From the NCBI GenBank assembly GCA_017942165.1, contig JAGKSB010000002.1, forward strand, positions 273,873 to 337,872: a stretch of DNA of 64,000 nucleotides. Reading direction: 5' to 3'. A program made the translations under genes and the position numbers. Origin of the DNA: Rhinopithecimicrobium faecis (lineage in GTDB: Bacteria; Bacteroidota; Bacteroidia; Sphingobacteriales; Sphingobacteriaceae). This document shows, piece by piece, positions 8,501 to 17,159 of the stretch. How positions within the stretch are numbered: position 1 is the first letter of the stretch; each line of letters begins with the position of its first letter. The notes under the pieces were generated by a model, which saw only the letters and a program-made list of their open reading frames with translations, was not told the origin of the DNA and ran no database searches.

Positions 8501-9676
8501 TTACAGCAATTCAAAGATACCTGCGGCACCCTGTCCTGTACCCACACACATGGTCACCATACCATATTTCTTACCACGACGCTTCAGTTCATTTAATACC
8601 TGTACAGTTAGCTTCGCTCCGGTACATCCGAGTGGATGACCTAAGGCAATGGCTCCACCATTCACATTTACTTTGTCCTCATCTAATTTTAGCGTACGAA
8701 TAATCGCTAAAGACTGCGACGCAAAAGCTTCATTAAGCTCAATTAAGTCTATATCTGCTAGCTTTAAGCCCGCTTGATCTAATGCCTTAGGAATAGCTTC
8801 AATAGGACCTATACCCATAATTCTTGGCGGCACCCCTGCAACAGCATATGCTACTAATCGCGCTATAGGCTTAGCATTTAGCTCTTTCAATTTTTTCGCT
8901 GACACCACCAATACAAAGGCTGCACCATCGGAAGTCTGGGAGGAATTCCCAGCTGTAATAACGCCATTAGCAGCAAATACAGGTCTTAACTTCGCTAAGG
9001 CTTCGAGGTTTGAATCCGCACGTGGTCCTTCATCCGTATCCACGACATATTCCCTGCTAGCGATCTTCTTACCATCCTTCAGATAATTTTCCTTAACAGT
9101 AATAGGCACTACGCCGTCTTTTAAATGGCCATTTTTTTGTGCTTCAATAGCCTTTTGATGCGACTTTAGCGCAAAAGCATCTTGATCCTCACGGGAGATA
9201 TTATACTCTTTCGCTACAGCCTCCGCAGTCAGGCCCATACCCCAGTAGTAATCGGGGTGTTCTTTGGCAACCTGCGGGTTTGGCACGAGCTTCCAACCTC
9301 CGAAAGGCATTCCTGACATCACCTCCACGCCACCAGCGATAATGCAATCCGCCATACCGGCTTTAATCTTTGCTACAGCTGTAGCAATGGTATCCAGTCC
9401 TGAGGCGCAGTATCTATTGATCGTAACCCCGGGTACTTTATCCGTATTCAACCCCATTAGGGAGATAATACGTCCTATATTTAATCCTTGTTCCGCTTCA
9501 GGGGTCGCATTTCCAACGATGACATCATCAATCTGATTGACGTCTAAGTTTGGAACCGATGCCACTAATTCTTTAATAACATTGGCTGCTAAATCGTCGG
9601 CGCGCATAAAGCGAAATCCTCCTCTTGGCGCCTTCGCTACGGCCGTGCGATAACCTGCTATAATATATGCTTCCAT
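8501..9676 (-). CDS. fadA: Acetyl-CoA C-acyltransferase (thiolase)
   Basis: Last step of beta-oxidation: thiolytic cleavage of 3-ketoacyl-CoA to acetyl-CoA and a shortened acyl-CoA. The nucleophile C90 sits in NRYCASGLDT. H347 lies in GHPLGCTG and the second cysteine C377 in CVGTGQGAA, so the catalytic set is complete. The length of 391 residues is standard for a degradative thiolase. It lies between fadN and fadE with 104 bp and 34 bp gaps. The same order (fadN-fadA-fadE) is known in Bacillus, which supports a role in fatty-acid breakdown rather than acetoacetyl-CoA synthesis. Confidence 0.95.
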   Translation of the reverse strand: MEAYIIAGYRTAVAKAPRGGFRFMRADDLAANVIKELVASVPNLDVNQIDDVIVGNATPEAEQGLNIGRIISLMGLNTDKVPGVTINRYCASGLDTIATAVAKIKAGMADCIIAGGVEVMSGMPFGGWKLVPNPQVAKEHPDYYWGMGLTAEAVAKEYNISREDQDAFALKSHQKAIEAQKNGHLKDGVVPITVKENYLKDGKKIASREYVVDTDEGPRADSNLEALAKLRPVFAANGVITAGNSSQTSDGAAFVLVVSAKKLKELNAKPIARLVAYAVAGVPPRIMGIGPIEAIPKALDQAGLKLADIDLIELNEAFASQSLAIIRTLKLDEDKVNVNGGAIALGHPLGCTGAKLTVQVLNELKRRGKKYGMVTMCVGTGQGAAGIFELL

Positions 9677-9780
9677 AATTCATTAATCTATATTTTCTTC
9701 CTAAGTACCTACTCCCTAAAGTAGGCGCCCTTTGAAAGATATGTTTTTAAAATCGGGTTAATTTCGTAATAGCTTACACG

Positions 9781-12207
9781 TTAATTACGCAGAGGCTTAC
9801 CTTTGGTCAACATAAATTGAATACGTTCCAACGTCTTTTTTTCCGCCGTTAATTGCAGGAAAGCTTCACGTTCGAGATCCAATAGATACTGCTCCGAAAC
9901 TTCTGTGGGTGCCGATAGATCACCACCACACATAACCCAACCTAATTTTTCAGAAATCTTCTGATCATGCTCGGAGATATAATTTCCGGCATACATTGAA
10001 TTTGCTCCCGCATAGACAATACCTAGTCCCTGATTCCCCAGAACACGGATATCTGTGCGTGGTGCTTTTTGAATATACCCGGCCTCGGCTAGCTCTAAGG
10101 CTTTAGCTTTCGCGTCAGCTAGCAGGCGTGCGCGGTTCATGGTAATACCATATTTTCCAGCTTGCAGGTAGCCTAATTCAGCAGCTTCCACTGCTGAGGT
10201 GGACACTTTAGCCTGTCCAATGGTTAGGAACTTATCTTTTAAGGTATTTTGCACGATTTGATCGGCCTTAAATTCGTCGGAGGCACGTAAAGCAAACTCT
10301 TTAGAGCCACCGCCTCCAGGAATTACACCGACACCAAACTCGACGAGCCCCATATACGTCTCGGCATGCAGCTGCACCCAGTCAGCATGCATGGCAAACT
10401 CACAACCGCCACCTAAAGTGAGGTTAAATGGAGCTACGACTACAGGTATCGCGGAGTATCTTATGCGCATAGAAGTATTTTGGAACATACGTACCGCCAT
10501 ATTTAATTCGTCATAATCCTGCTCTACAGCCATCATAAAGATCATCCCTATATTGGCTCCCGCAGAAAAGTTCTTGCCATCATTAGCAATAACGAGCGCT
10601 TTAAAGTCCTTTTCAGCTAGGTCTATCGCCTTATTGATTCCTTGTAGGACATCCCCGCCAATGGTATTTAATTTCGTATGAAATTCACAGTTTAGGACGC
10701 CATCACCTAAGTCCGTTAATGTGACACCGGAGTTTTTCCATACTGTTTTTGAATCCCTAATATGATCGAGTACAATCAAACTTGAGGAGCCAGGAATTGG
10801 CTGATAAGCTTTAGACTTAATATCATAGTAGTGGCGTACGCCACCAATAACTTGATAGAAGGAGTCGCATCCTGCAGCAAGCATTTCATGGACCCATGCT
10901 GCGACCTCCCCTGTTTGTCCAGGAAGACGCTTGGGCTCGGCCGCAATCTTCGCAAGGGTTTCTTTGACCCCTAGGGCATCCCAAACTTCAAAAGGACCTA
11001 TTTCCCAGCCAAAGCCGGCGCGCATGCCATCATCAATACGGAAGAAATCATCCGTAATCTCAGGCACCCGATTGGAAACATACTCAAAGAGTGGGTAGTG
11101 CATGGCGCGAAATAGCTCCCCTGCTTTATCGGTACCCTTTTCATACACTTTCATGCGTTTACGAATATCTTCTACTCCTTTCGTTGCCTCTAGGGTGCTC
11201 GACTTCACCTTTTGCTGGCTAGCGAATTCAAAGGTTTGCAGATTTAAGGACAATATTTCCGACTGCCCTTGGGCATCTTTAACTTTTTTATAAAAACCTT
11301 GTTTTGTCTTTTCCCCTAACCACTTTTGCTCCACCATCTTGGCAATAAAGCTGGGTAGCTGAAAGACCCCTTTAGCTTCATCATCAGGTGCATTTTGCGC
11401 CAGACCATTTGCTACATTTACCAAGGTATCCAGGCCTACGACATCGGCGGTACGGAAAGTCGCTGACTTAGGGTGCCCCATGGCAGGCCCTGTATATTTA
11501 TCCACTTCCTCTACTGTCAAGCCGAGTGGCTCGATAAGGTGTGTGAGTGCCAACATGGAATAGACGCCTATTCTATTTCCTATAAAGGCTGGTGTATCCT
11601 TACATAAAACAACTGTTTTTCCTAAGTATTTATCACCAAAATAAAGTAGGAAGTCTACGACTTCGGGTTTTGTCTGCGGGGAAGGGATAATTTCTAGCAG
11701 CTGCAAATAGCGTGGAGGATTAAAGAAATGCGTTCCACAGAAGTGGGCGCCAAAATCTTCCGAACGTCCTTCTAGCATCAGATGAATGGGAATTCCGGAG
11801 GTATTGGAAGTAATTAATGTCCCAGGTTTACGAAATTGTTCTACCCGATCAAAGACAGATTTTTTTATGTCTAAGCGCTCTACGACAACTTCGATAATCC
11901 AGTCTACATCGGCAATATCTTTTAAGTTATCATCAAAATTCCCTGTTTTTATTCGGGAGACATAGGACTTACTGTAGATAGGTGATGGATTGCTACGAAT
12001 GGCAGTCTCTAAAGACTGATTAACGATACGGTTTCGAACTTGAGGGGACGCTACGGATAGACCCTTCGCTTCTTCTGCTGGTAAGAGCTCTTTAGGAGCT
12101 ATATCCAGGAGCAGTACATCGATACCGATATTAGCAAAATGACATGCTATTCGGGACCCCATCACTCCGGATCCTAGAACGGCAATTCTTCTAATACTTC
12201 TGTTCAT
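9781..12207 (-). CDS. fadN: Fused 3-hydroxyacyl-CoA dehydrogenase / enoyl-CoA hydratase
   Basis: Bifunctional enzyme for the two middle steps of beta-oxidation. The NAD-binding domain is N-terminal (GSGVMGSRIA at 12-21, catalytic-type H160 in GTHFFNPP). It is followed by the helical 3HCDH domains (about 195-480). An enoyl-CoA hydratase domain is C-terminal (NFSAGANIGM and LTLGGGCEFAMH, about 520-700). This order is the reverse of E. coli FadB and matches Bacillus FadN. 808 residues is close to that family's usual length. First structural gene after marR, 30 bp downstream, and followed by thiolase. Confidence 0.94.
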   Translation of the reverse strand: MNRSIRRIAVLGSGVMGSRIACHFANIGIDVLLLDIAPKELLPAEEAKGLSVASPQVRNRIVNQSLETAIRSNPSPIYSKSYVSRIKTGNFDDNLKDIADVDWIIEVVVERLDIKKSVFDRVEQFRKPGTLITSNTSGIPIHLMLEGRSEDFGAHFCGTHFFNPPRYLQLLEIIPSPQTKPEVVDFLLYFGDKYLGKTVVLCKDTPAFIGNRIGVYSMLALTHLIEPLGLTVEEVDKYTGPAMGHPKSATFRTADVVGLDTLVNVANGLAQNAPDDEAKGVFQLPSFIAKMVEQKWLGEKTKQGFYKKVKDAQGQSEILSLNLQTFEFASQQKVKSSTLEATKGVEDIRKRMKVYEKGTDKAGELFRAMHYPLFEYVSNRVPEITDDFFRIDDGMRAGFGWEIGPFEVWDALGVKETLAKIAAEPKRLPGQTGEVAAWVHEMLAAGCDSFYQVIGGVRHYYDIKSKAYQPIPGSSSLIVLDHIRDSKTVWKNSGVTLTDLGDGVLNCEFHTKLNTIGGDVLQGINKAIDLAEKDFKALVIANDGKNFSAGANIGMIFMMAVEQDYDELNMAVRMFQNTSMRIRYSAIPVVVAPFNLTLGGGCEFAMHADWVQLHAETYMGLVEFGVGVIPGGGGSKEFALRASDEFKADQIVQNTLKDKFLTIGQAKVSTSAVEAAELGYLQAGKYGITMNRARLLADAKAKALELAEAGYIQKAPRTDIRVLGNQGLGIVYAGANSMYAGNYISEHDQKISEKLGWVMCGGDLSAPTEVSEQYLLDLEREAFLQLTAEKKTLERIQFMLTKGKPLRN

Positions 12208-12237
12208 CTCATTTAAGTTTATAATGCCTAAAGAAGG

Positions 12238-12702
12238 CTATCCTTCTTGACATTGATTTGTGTTAATTGGATTATAATTTGCGGCTAACAAATTCAATTT
12301 TGTCAGCGTTTTTATTAATTGATTTCGCTCCTTTTCCGACAGGTGCTGTTCCAGATATTGGTTAAAGTTGCGGACGACATCTTTAGCGACTTTTCGCTTC
12401 TCTCTACCTAAAGCTGTCAAATAAACTTTTACAGAACGCTTATCCGTTGCTGAAGCTTCGCGATAAATAAATCCCAGGGCTTCCAAGTTGGTTAATACCC
12501 GCGACAAACTCGTCGTCTTCACCCCTGTTAAATTGGCAATTTGTGACACTGCCGTCCCCTCCTTATGGATATTTATTAAAATATATCCTGCCGCTTGGGT
12601 GAACCCATGTTGTGCGGCAATGACATTATATTTATTGGCTACTGTCTGCCAACCTGTTTTCAAAAAATAATCAATCGTGTTTCCCTGACTCATGTTTTTC
12701 AT
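12238..12702 (-). CDS. MarR-family transcriptional regulator of the fad operon
   Basis: Winged-helix DNA-binding repressor of 154 residues. The recognition region is VSQIANLTGVKTTSLSRVLT and the wing follows as GFIYREASATDKRSVKVYLT, both typical of MarR. The ligand is not readable; acyl-CoA or fatty acid is a reasonable guess from the neighbours. First gene of marR-fadN-fadA-fadE. A 20-bp palindrome and a full -33/-7 promoter lie just upstream and overlap, which suggests autoregulation of the whole operon. An alternative start four codons in (12693) is possible. Confidence 0.9.
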   Translation of the reverse strand: MKNMSQGNTIDYFLKTGWQTVANKYNVIAAQHGFTQAAGYILINIHKEGTAVSQIANLTGVKTTSLSRVLTNLEALGFIYREASATDKRSVKVYLTALGREKRKVAKDVVRNFNQYLEQHLSEKERNQLIKTLTKLNLLAANYNPINTNQCQEG

Positions 12703-12711
12703 AAATAATTT

Positions 12712-12731
12712 TTGCTATGCAAGCATATCAA
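12712..12731. promoter_or_regulatory. Operator-like palindrome before marR
   Basis: 20-bp inverted repeat TTGcTATGC-aa-GCATAtCAA, symmetric at 8 of 9 positions in each half. It overlaps the predicted transcription start and the end of the -7 element, where a MarR dimer would block RNA polymerase. Confidence 0.6.
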
Positions 12732-12759
12732 ATCTACAGTAAAAATTATTGATATCAAA
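12729..12759 (-). promoter_or_regulatory. Promoter of marR-fadN-fadA-fadE
   Basis: Read on the minus strand: -33 TTTG (12759-12756), a 19-bp spacer, then -7 TAGATTTG (12736-12729). This fits the Bacteroidota sigma-ABfr consensus TTTG-N19-TAnnTTTG in both boxes and is the best promoter I see in the window. It predicts a start near 12722-12725. Confidence 0.65.
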
Positions 12760-12773
12760 GTTTTTATCTTTAA

Positions 12774-12815
12774 AAAATATATTATTTTGGCAGCTTTGAA
12801 TAAATAATATATTTT
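12774..12815. repeat. 14-bp AT-only inverted repeat
   Basis: Perfect 14-bp arms (12774-12787 and 12802-12815), all A and T, around a 14-base spacer. It lies in the 313-bp divergent gap between marR and the oxygenase gene. It could be a regulator site, a hairpin or an easily melted region. Confidence 0.7.
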
Positions 12816-12895
12816 CCATAAACAATCAATTCATGCAAAATTCCTACAACCTAGGTTGCTCAGATTAACCGAGCTAAGAAATAAACGAAAGACAA

Positions 12896-12959
12896 TGTTG
12901 AAAACTTTTAAAAACTTTAAATCAGTAAGTTATCTAAAAGTGTTGAAAACTTATTAACA
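12896..12959. repeat. Direct repeats TGTTGAAAACTT
   Basis: Two exact 12-bp copies at 12896-12907 and 12941-12952, spaced 45 bp start to start. The second runs into TTATTAACA. Several 9-mers here differ from the DnaA box TTATCCACA at two positions. They lie 40-100 bp before the oxygenase -7 element. Confidence 0.6.
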
Positions 12960-12990
12960 ATAAAATTTCCATATACAGAAATTTATCGAT

Positions 12991-12998
12991 TAACTTTG
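12991..12998 (+). promoter_or_regulatory. -7 element for the 2OG oxygenase gene
   Basis: TAACTTTG matches TAnnTTTG. It ends 17 bp before the ATG, giving a leader of about 10-13 nt. The upstream box is weak. Confidence 0.45.
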
Positions 12999-13015
12999 CA
13001 AAAACAAACGGAAAG

Positions 13016-13978
13016 ATGGCATTAGTAAATATTCCAAGATTAGACTTGCTAAACTACACCCAAGGTACAGCTGAGCAACGTCAACAATTCACCCAAGATA
13101 TTGGGAAAGCTTTTAACGAAACTGGTTTTGTAACCATTGCAAATCATGGTTTAGATCAAGCTTTAATTGAAGAATTATACCAAGTAGTTCCTGCATTCTT
13201 TAATCTACCTGCAGCAACAAAAGAAAAATATGAGTTTCCAGAGCTTGCGGGACAGCGTGGATATACCACTAAAGGACGTGAAAAAGCGAAAGATTCTACA
13301 ACACCAGACTTAAAAGAATTCTGGCAACGCGGTCAAACTATCGTTGGGGAGACATACAGTAAAACTGATTTCCCGGACAACCCAACAGTTACGGAATTAC
13401 CGCGGTTTAACGAGATTACGGCGGAAGTATATCAGAAACTTGAGAATGCCGGTCGTCAGCTATTAAAGGCTATTGCTACCTACTTAGAGTTAGAGGAAGA
13501 TTATTTTGAGTCTAAGGTTATTAACGGAAACTCCATCTTACGTGCTATTCACTATTTTCCAATTGAAAACCCAGACGCTTTAGCACCGGATGCTGTTCGC
13601 GCTGGCGCACATGAAGACATCAACTTAATCACCTTATTAATAGGCGCTTCTGCAGATGGATTAGAAGTGATGACAAAAGATGGCGAATGGTTCCCTATCA
13701 AAGCGAATGGTGACGATATCGTTATCAACGTAGGAGATATGTTACAACGGTTAACGAATAATAAGTTAAAGTCTACTACGCACCGTGTGGTTAACCCACC
13801 ACGTGAACTGATGAAGACCTCACGTTACTCGATCCCATTCTTCTTGCACCCGAAATCAGAAATGAGCCTAGCGTGCTTAGATTCTTGTATTTCAGAGGCA
13901 TATCCAAAAGCGTACCCAGACTATACTGCTGGTCAATATTTGGATGAGCGCTTGAGAGAGATTGGCTTAAAGATGTAA
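13016..13978 (+). CDS. 2-oxoglutarate/Fe(II) dioxygenase, isopenicillin-N-synthase-like
   Basis: Non-haem iron oxygenase of 320 residues. The N-terminal DIOX_N domain (about 5-125) contains FNETGFVTIANHG. The C-terminal 2OG-FeII domain carries the metal triad H199/D201 (AGAHEDIN) and H256 (STTHRVVN), with R270 (SRYSIPFF) for 2-oxoglutarate. All key residues are present, so it should be active. The substrate is unknown; similarity to isopenicillin N synthase is a family name only. A monocistronic gene with its own promoter and a strong terminator, divergent from marR. Confidence 0.9.
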   Translation: MALVNIPRLDLLNYTQGTAEQRQQFTQDIGKAFNETGFVTIANHGLDQALIEELYQVVPAFFNLPAATKEKYEFPELAGQRGYTTKGREKAKDSTTPDLKEFWQRGQTIVGETYSKTDFPDNPTVTELPRFNEITAEVYQKLENAGRQLLKAIATYLELEEDYFESKVINGNSILRAIHYFPIENPDALAPDAVRAGAHEDINLITLLIGASADGLEVMTKDGEWFPIKANGDDIVINVGDMLQRLTNNKLKSTTHRVVNPPRELMKTSRYSIPFFLHPKSEMSLACLDSCISEAYPKAYPDYTAGQYLDERLREIGLKM

Positions 13979-14009
13979 GTTTTCCAACTTAATAAATACA
14001 ATACATCCT

Positions 14010-14049
14010 ATAAACATAGGGTATGTTAGCTAACATACCCTATGTTTAT
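14010..14049. terminator. Bidirectional terminator, oxygenase / YjbR-like gene
   Basis: Perfect 20-bp inverted repeat with no loop bases. It is followed on the plus strand by TTATTTTTT and on the minus strand by a T-poor tail, and it touches the stop codon of the convergent gene. Confidence 0.8.
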
Positions 14050-14378
14050 TATTTTTTCTTGGGGGACACAAGAGCAAAAGAATGATCAATTAGGTCTTTC
14101 AGCTGTTGATCAGAAAGCTCCCTATTTGCATAGACCGTATTCCAGTGTTTTTTATTCATATGATACCCCGGAAAGACCGTTTGCGGATAGTGCTCCCGCA
14201 GGATTAGCGCATGCTCAGGGTCACATTTGACATTAAACTTCAGCTCTTCATCGGAGAGGTTCACGAGGACAAATATTTTCCCGAAGGTTTTAAACACCAA
14301 GGTGTCAGGGCCAAAAGGAAGTTCTTCCGTCACCGGATCTTTAGCCAGGCAGTAGCGGTGTAAATCTTCAATATGCAT
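14049..14378 (-). CDS. MmcQ/YjbR-family protein
   Basis: 109-residue protein of the MmcQ/YjbR family, with a CyaY-like fold and a proposed DNA-binding role; the true function is not established. It begins with a family-like pattern MHIEDLHRYCLAKDPVTEEL, contains LVFKTFGKIFVLVNL, and later has HMNKKHWNTVYA, the usual W-N-T/V segment. Length is normal. It lies 24 bp downstream of the thioredoxin-like gene and is probably co-transcribed with it. Confidence 0.85.
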   Translation of the reverse strand: MHIEDLHRYCLAKDPVTEELPFGPDTLVFKTFGKIFVLVNLSDEELKFNVKCDPEHALILREHYPQTVFPGYHMNKKHWNTVYANRELSDQQLKDLIDHSFALVSPKKK

Positions 14379-14402
14379 CGTATAAGTAGTTAGTTAACCC
14401 GT

Positions 14403-14960
14403 CTATTTACTGGAAAGTATCGCAACTATTTCCTGCTGTATACAAGCTCCTTTATCGGCATTATACCAATTTTGAACTTCCGTCTTAATTGCATCTAAGG
14501 ATAATCCTTCCGCTTTTAATTGCTCAAAAAGCTGCTGACAAGCTGCCGGGCGTGGGCCCCAGATAGCAGAATCTTCTCCCTGCGCATTGCGGATTACTAA
14601 TTTTGGAATTGCCTGAGCGCCATTTGTTAAATAATGTTTTATGGAAAATGGTTTACTGTCCCGCAATTCCACCTCGAAAGTAATTAAGGGGTTCACTTGC
14701 GACATCAGGTACAACATGGGAACGCTGTGTGCAGCATCCCCACACCAAGGCTCCGTAATCACAAGCCATGTCTGTGCTTCACTGACAGCTTTGAGCGCAG
14801 CTTTAGCCGATTCCGAAAGCTCAAACTTCTTCAACCAGCGTGCGCTACGGCTCACATTAAGTTTGGTATAGGTTAAGTAATCGGCTTCTTGATAAGCAGG
14901 ATAATCGTGAGGTTGCGTAAGTACGCGGTTCATTAAATCTATGTAATCATTAAAATTCAT
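14403..14960 (-). CDS. Thioredoxin-like protein with a single active-site cysteine
   Basis: About 185 residues. The thioredoxin-fold region reads WLVITEPWCGDAAHSVPML, where the usual CxxC is CGDA, so only the first cysteine (C73) remains. A cis-proline-type segment (AIPKLVI) follows. Such WCGDA proteins are widespread in Bacteroidota; their role is unknown, perhaps monothiol or peroxiredoxin-like chemistry. I chose the ATG at 14960 (MNFNDYI); another ATG lies three codons upstream. Probably transcribed together with the YjbR-like gene. Confidence 0.8.
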   Translation of the reverse strand: MNFNDYIDLMNRVLTQPHDYPAYQEADYLTYTKLNVSRSARWLKKFELSESAKAALKAVSEAQTWLVITEPWCGDAAHSVPMLYLMSQVNPLITFEVELRDSKPFSIKHYLTNGAQAIPKLVIRNAQGEDSAIWGPRPAACQQLFEQLKAEGLSLDAIKTEVQNWYNADKGACIQQEIVAILSSK

Positions 14961-15058
14961 CGCAAACATTTTAGGATAAACAGCTATTTTTAAGCAATAC
15001 TACTAAAAAACTGACATACATTGCACTGTTTCGCAAATACGACAGTAGGTAAAGCGTC

Positions 15059-15081
15059 AAAAATGACAAGATGTCATTTTT
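15059..15081. promoter_or_regulatory. Inverted repeat upstream of dnaK
   Basis: Perfect 10-bp arms AAAAATGACA and TGTCATTTTT around AGA. It is not CIRCE. It lies about 90 bp before the ATG and just upstream of a sigma-54-like element, a position suitable for an activator or repressor. Confidence 0.6.
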
Positions 15082-15097
15082 GAGCCCCTAAAAATAC

Positions 15098-15115
15098 TTG
15101 GCACAAGGCTTGTGT
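15098..15115 (+). promoter_or_regulatory. Sigma-54-like -24/-12 element before dnaK
   Basis: TTGGCACAAGGCTTGTGT resembles the consensus TTGGCACG-N4-TTGCA. The -24 GG is intact, but the -12 dinucleotide is GT instead of GC. It predicts a start near 15125. No TAnnTTTG element is seen in this gap. Confidence 0.35.
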
Positions 15116-15169
15116 ATAGCCTAATACAATTAATTAAGAATAAAAGTAAAAAATTAAATATATAAAATT

Positions 15170-17062
15170 ATGTCAAAAATTATTGGAATCGACTTAGGAA
15201 CTACCAACTCTTGTGTTGCGGTTATGGAAGGTAACGAGCCGGTAGTAATTGCTAACAACGAAGGTAAACGTACTACTCCATCAATTGTAGCATTTGTTGA
15301 AAATGGTGAGCGTAAAGTTGGGGACCCTGCAAAACGTCAAGCAATTACAAATCCAGAAAAAACGATTTATTCAATTAAACGTTTTATGGGTTCTTCTTAC
15401 AGCGAGTCTGTAAAAGAATTAGAGCACGTTCCATACAATGTAGTAAAAGGCGACAACAATACTCCACGTGTGGAAATTGACGACCGCAAATATACGCCTC
15501 AAGAGATTTCTGCAATGGTTCTTCAAAAAATGAAGAAAACTGCTGAAGATTTCTTAGGTCAAGAAGTTACAGAAGCGGTTATTACTGTTCCTGCATACTT
15601 TAACGATGCACAACGTCAAGCTACGAAAGAAGCGGGTGAAATCGCTGGTTTAACAGTTAAGCGTATTATCAATGAGCCTACAGCTGCAGCGTTAGCATAC
15701 GGTTTAGATAAAGCAGACAGAGACATGAAAATTGTTGTTTTTGACTGTGGTGGTGGTACACATGACGTTTCTGTTTTAGAATTAGGTGATGGTGTTTTCG
15801 AAGTAAAATCTACAGATGGTGATACTCACTTAGGTGGTGATGACTTTGATAACGTATTAATCGACTGGTTAAATACTGAATTCAAAAACGAAAATGGTGG
15901 TTTTGACTTGAAAAAAGATCCAATGGCATTACAACGCTTAAAAGAAGCGGCTGAAAAAGCTAAGATTGAATTATCAAGCACGACTACAACTGAAATAAAC
16001 TTACCTTACATTACAGCTGACGCGACAGGTCCTAAACACTTAGTACGTACATTATCACGTGCTAAATTTGAGGCTTTAGCTGCAGATTTAATCAAACGTA
16101 CAATTGACCCTTGTCGTTCAGCATTGAAAAATGCAGGTTACTCGACAGCAGATATCGACGAAATTATCTTAGTAGGTGGTTCAACTCGTATCCCTGCAAT
16201 CGTTGACGCTGTAAAAGCATTCTTCGGTAAAGAGCCTTCTAAAGGTGTGAACCCGGATGAGGTCGTAGCATTAGGTGCTGCAATCCAAGGTGGTGTATTA
16301 ACAGGTGAAGTGAAAGACGTATTATTATTAGACGTTACTCCTTTATCGTTAGGTATCGAAACAATGGGTGGTGTAATGACTAAATTAATCGAAGCTAACA
16401 CGACGATTCCTACACGTAAGTCAGAAACTTTCTCTACAGCATCTGATAACCAACCATCTGTTGAGATTCACTGTTTACAAGGTGAGCGTCCAATGGCGGC
16501 ACAAAACCGTACTATCGGTCGTTTCCACTTAAATGATATCCCTCAAGCACCACGTGGTATTCCACAAATCGAAGTAACTTTCGATATCGATGCAAATGGT
16601 ATCATCAAAGTATCTGCGAAAGATAAAGCAACTGGTAAAGAGCAAAATATCCGTATTGAAGCTTCTTCTGGTTTATCGGACGAAGAAATCAAAAAAATGA
16701 AAGAAGAAGCTGAAGCAAATGCTGAAGCGGATCAAAAATTAAAAGAAGAAGTTGATAAAGTTAATGCTGCTGATGCTTTAATTTTCTCTACAGAGAAACA
16801 ATTAAAAGAATTTGGTGACAAAGTCCCTGCGGATAAAAAAGCACCAATTGAAGCTGGTTTAACGAAATTAAAAGCTGCATTTGAAGCGAGAGATTTAGCG
16901 ACTATTGACGTTGCTTCTGAAGAGCTTACTGCTGCTTGGAACGTTGCTTCTGAAGATATGTACAAAGCTTCTCAAGAAGGTTCAGCTCCACAAGGTGCTC
17001 CTGCTAAAGAAAACAAAGGTGGCGACGACGTTACTGATGTTGAATACGAAGAAGTTAAGTAA
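15170..17062 (+). CDS. dnaK: Molecular chaperone DnaK (Hsp70)
   Basis: ATP-dependent chaperone working with DnaJ and GrpE on unfolded proteins in the cytoplasm. The nucleotide-binding domain (1 to about 380) has [14 protein letters not shown], the phosphate-2 segment [17 protein letters not shown] and the adenosine motif [12 protein letters not shown]. The linker [14 protein letters not shown] leads into the substrate-binding domain and a helical lid ending in [12 protein letters not shown]. 630 residues is normal. DnaJ and GrpE are not adjacent, so it is a lone dnaK. The gap before it carries an inverted repeat and a sigma-54-like element instead of the usual promoter. Confidence 0.98.
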   Translation: MSKIIGIDLGTTNSCVAVMEGNEPVVIANNEGKRTTPSIVAFVENGERKVGDPAKRQAITNPEKTIYSIKRFMGSSYSESVKELEHVPYNVVKGDNNTPRVEIDDRKYTPQEISAMVLQKMKKTAEDFLGQEVTEAVITVPAYFNDAQRQATKEAGEIAGLTVKRIINEPTAAALAYGLDKADRDMKIVVFDCGGGTHDVSVLELGDGVFEVKSTDGDTHLGGDDFDNVLIDWLNTEFKNENGGFDLKKDPMALQRLKEAAEKAKIELSSTTTTEINLPYITADATGPKHLVRTLSRAKFEALAADLIKRTIDPCRSALKNAGYSTADIDEIILVGGSTRIPAIVDAVKAFFGKEPSKGVNPDEVVALGAAIQGGVLTGEVKDVLLLDVTPLSLGIETMGGVMTKLIEANTTIPTRKSETFSTASDNQPSVEIHCLQGERPMAAQNRTIGRFHLNDIPQAPRGIPQIEVTFDIDANGIIKVSAKDKATGKEQNIRIEASSGLSDEEIKKMKEEAEANAEADQKLKEEVDKVNAADALIFSTEKQLKEFGDKVPADKKAPIEAGLTKLKAAFEARDLATIDVASEELTAAWNVASEDMYKASQEGSAPQGAPAKENKGGDDVTDVEYEEVK

Positions 17063-17079
17063 TAACTAATCGCATATAG

Positions 17080-17114
17080 AAAAGGGGTTGAATACATGTA
17101 TTCAACCCCTTTTT
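17080..17114. terminator. Bidirectional terminator, dnaK / DUF2459 gene
   Basis: Near-perfect 17-bp inverted repeat (AAAAGGGGTTGAATACA and its complement), with T runs on both strands. It separates two convergent genes. Confidence 0.9.
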
Positions 17115-17159
17115 GCTATTTACCCCCTTTATAAGGACCTATTTTTTTATAATAAGGAC

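Noticed and set aside
13016..13978. Isopenicillin N synthase in a beta-lactam pathway
   Set aside because: No ACV synthetase or other pathway gene nearby; the family name covers many oxygenases.
15001..15169. CIRCE operator before dnaK
   Set aside because: No TTAGCACTC-N9-GAGTGCTAA; the palindrome present has different half-sites.
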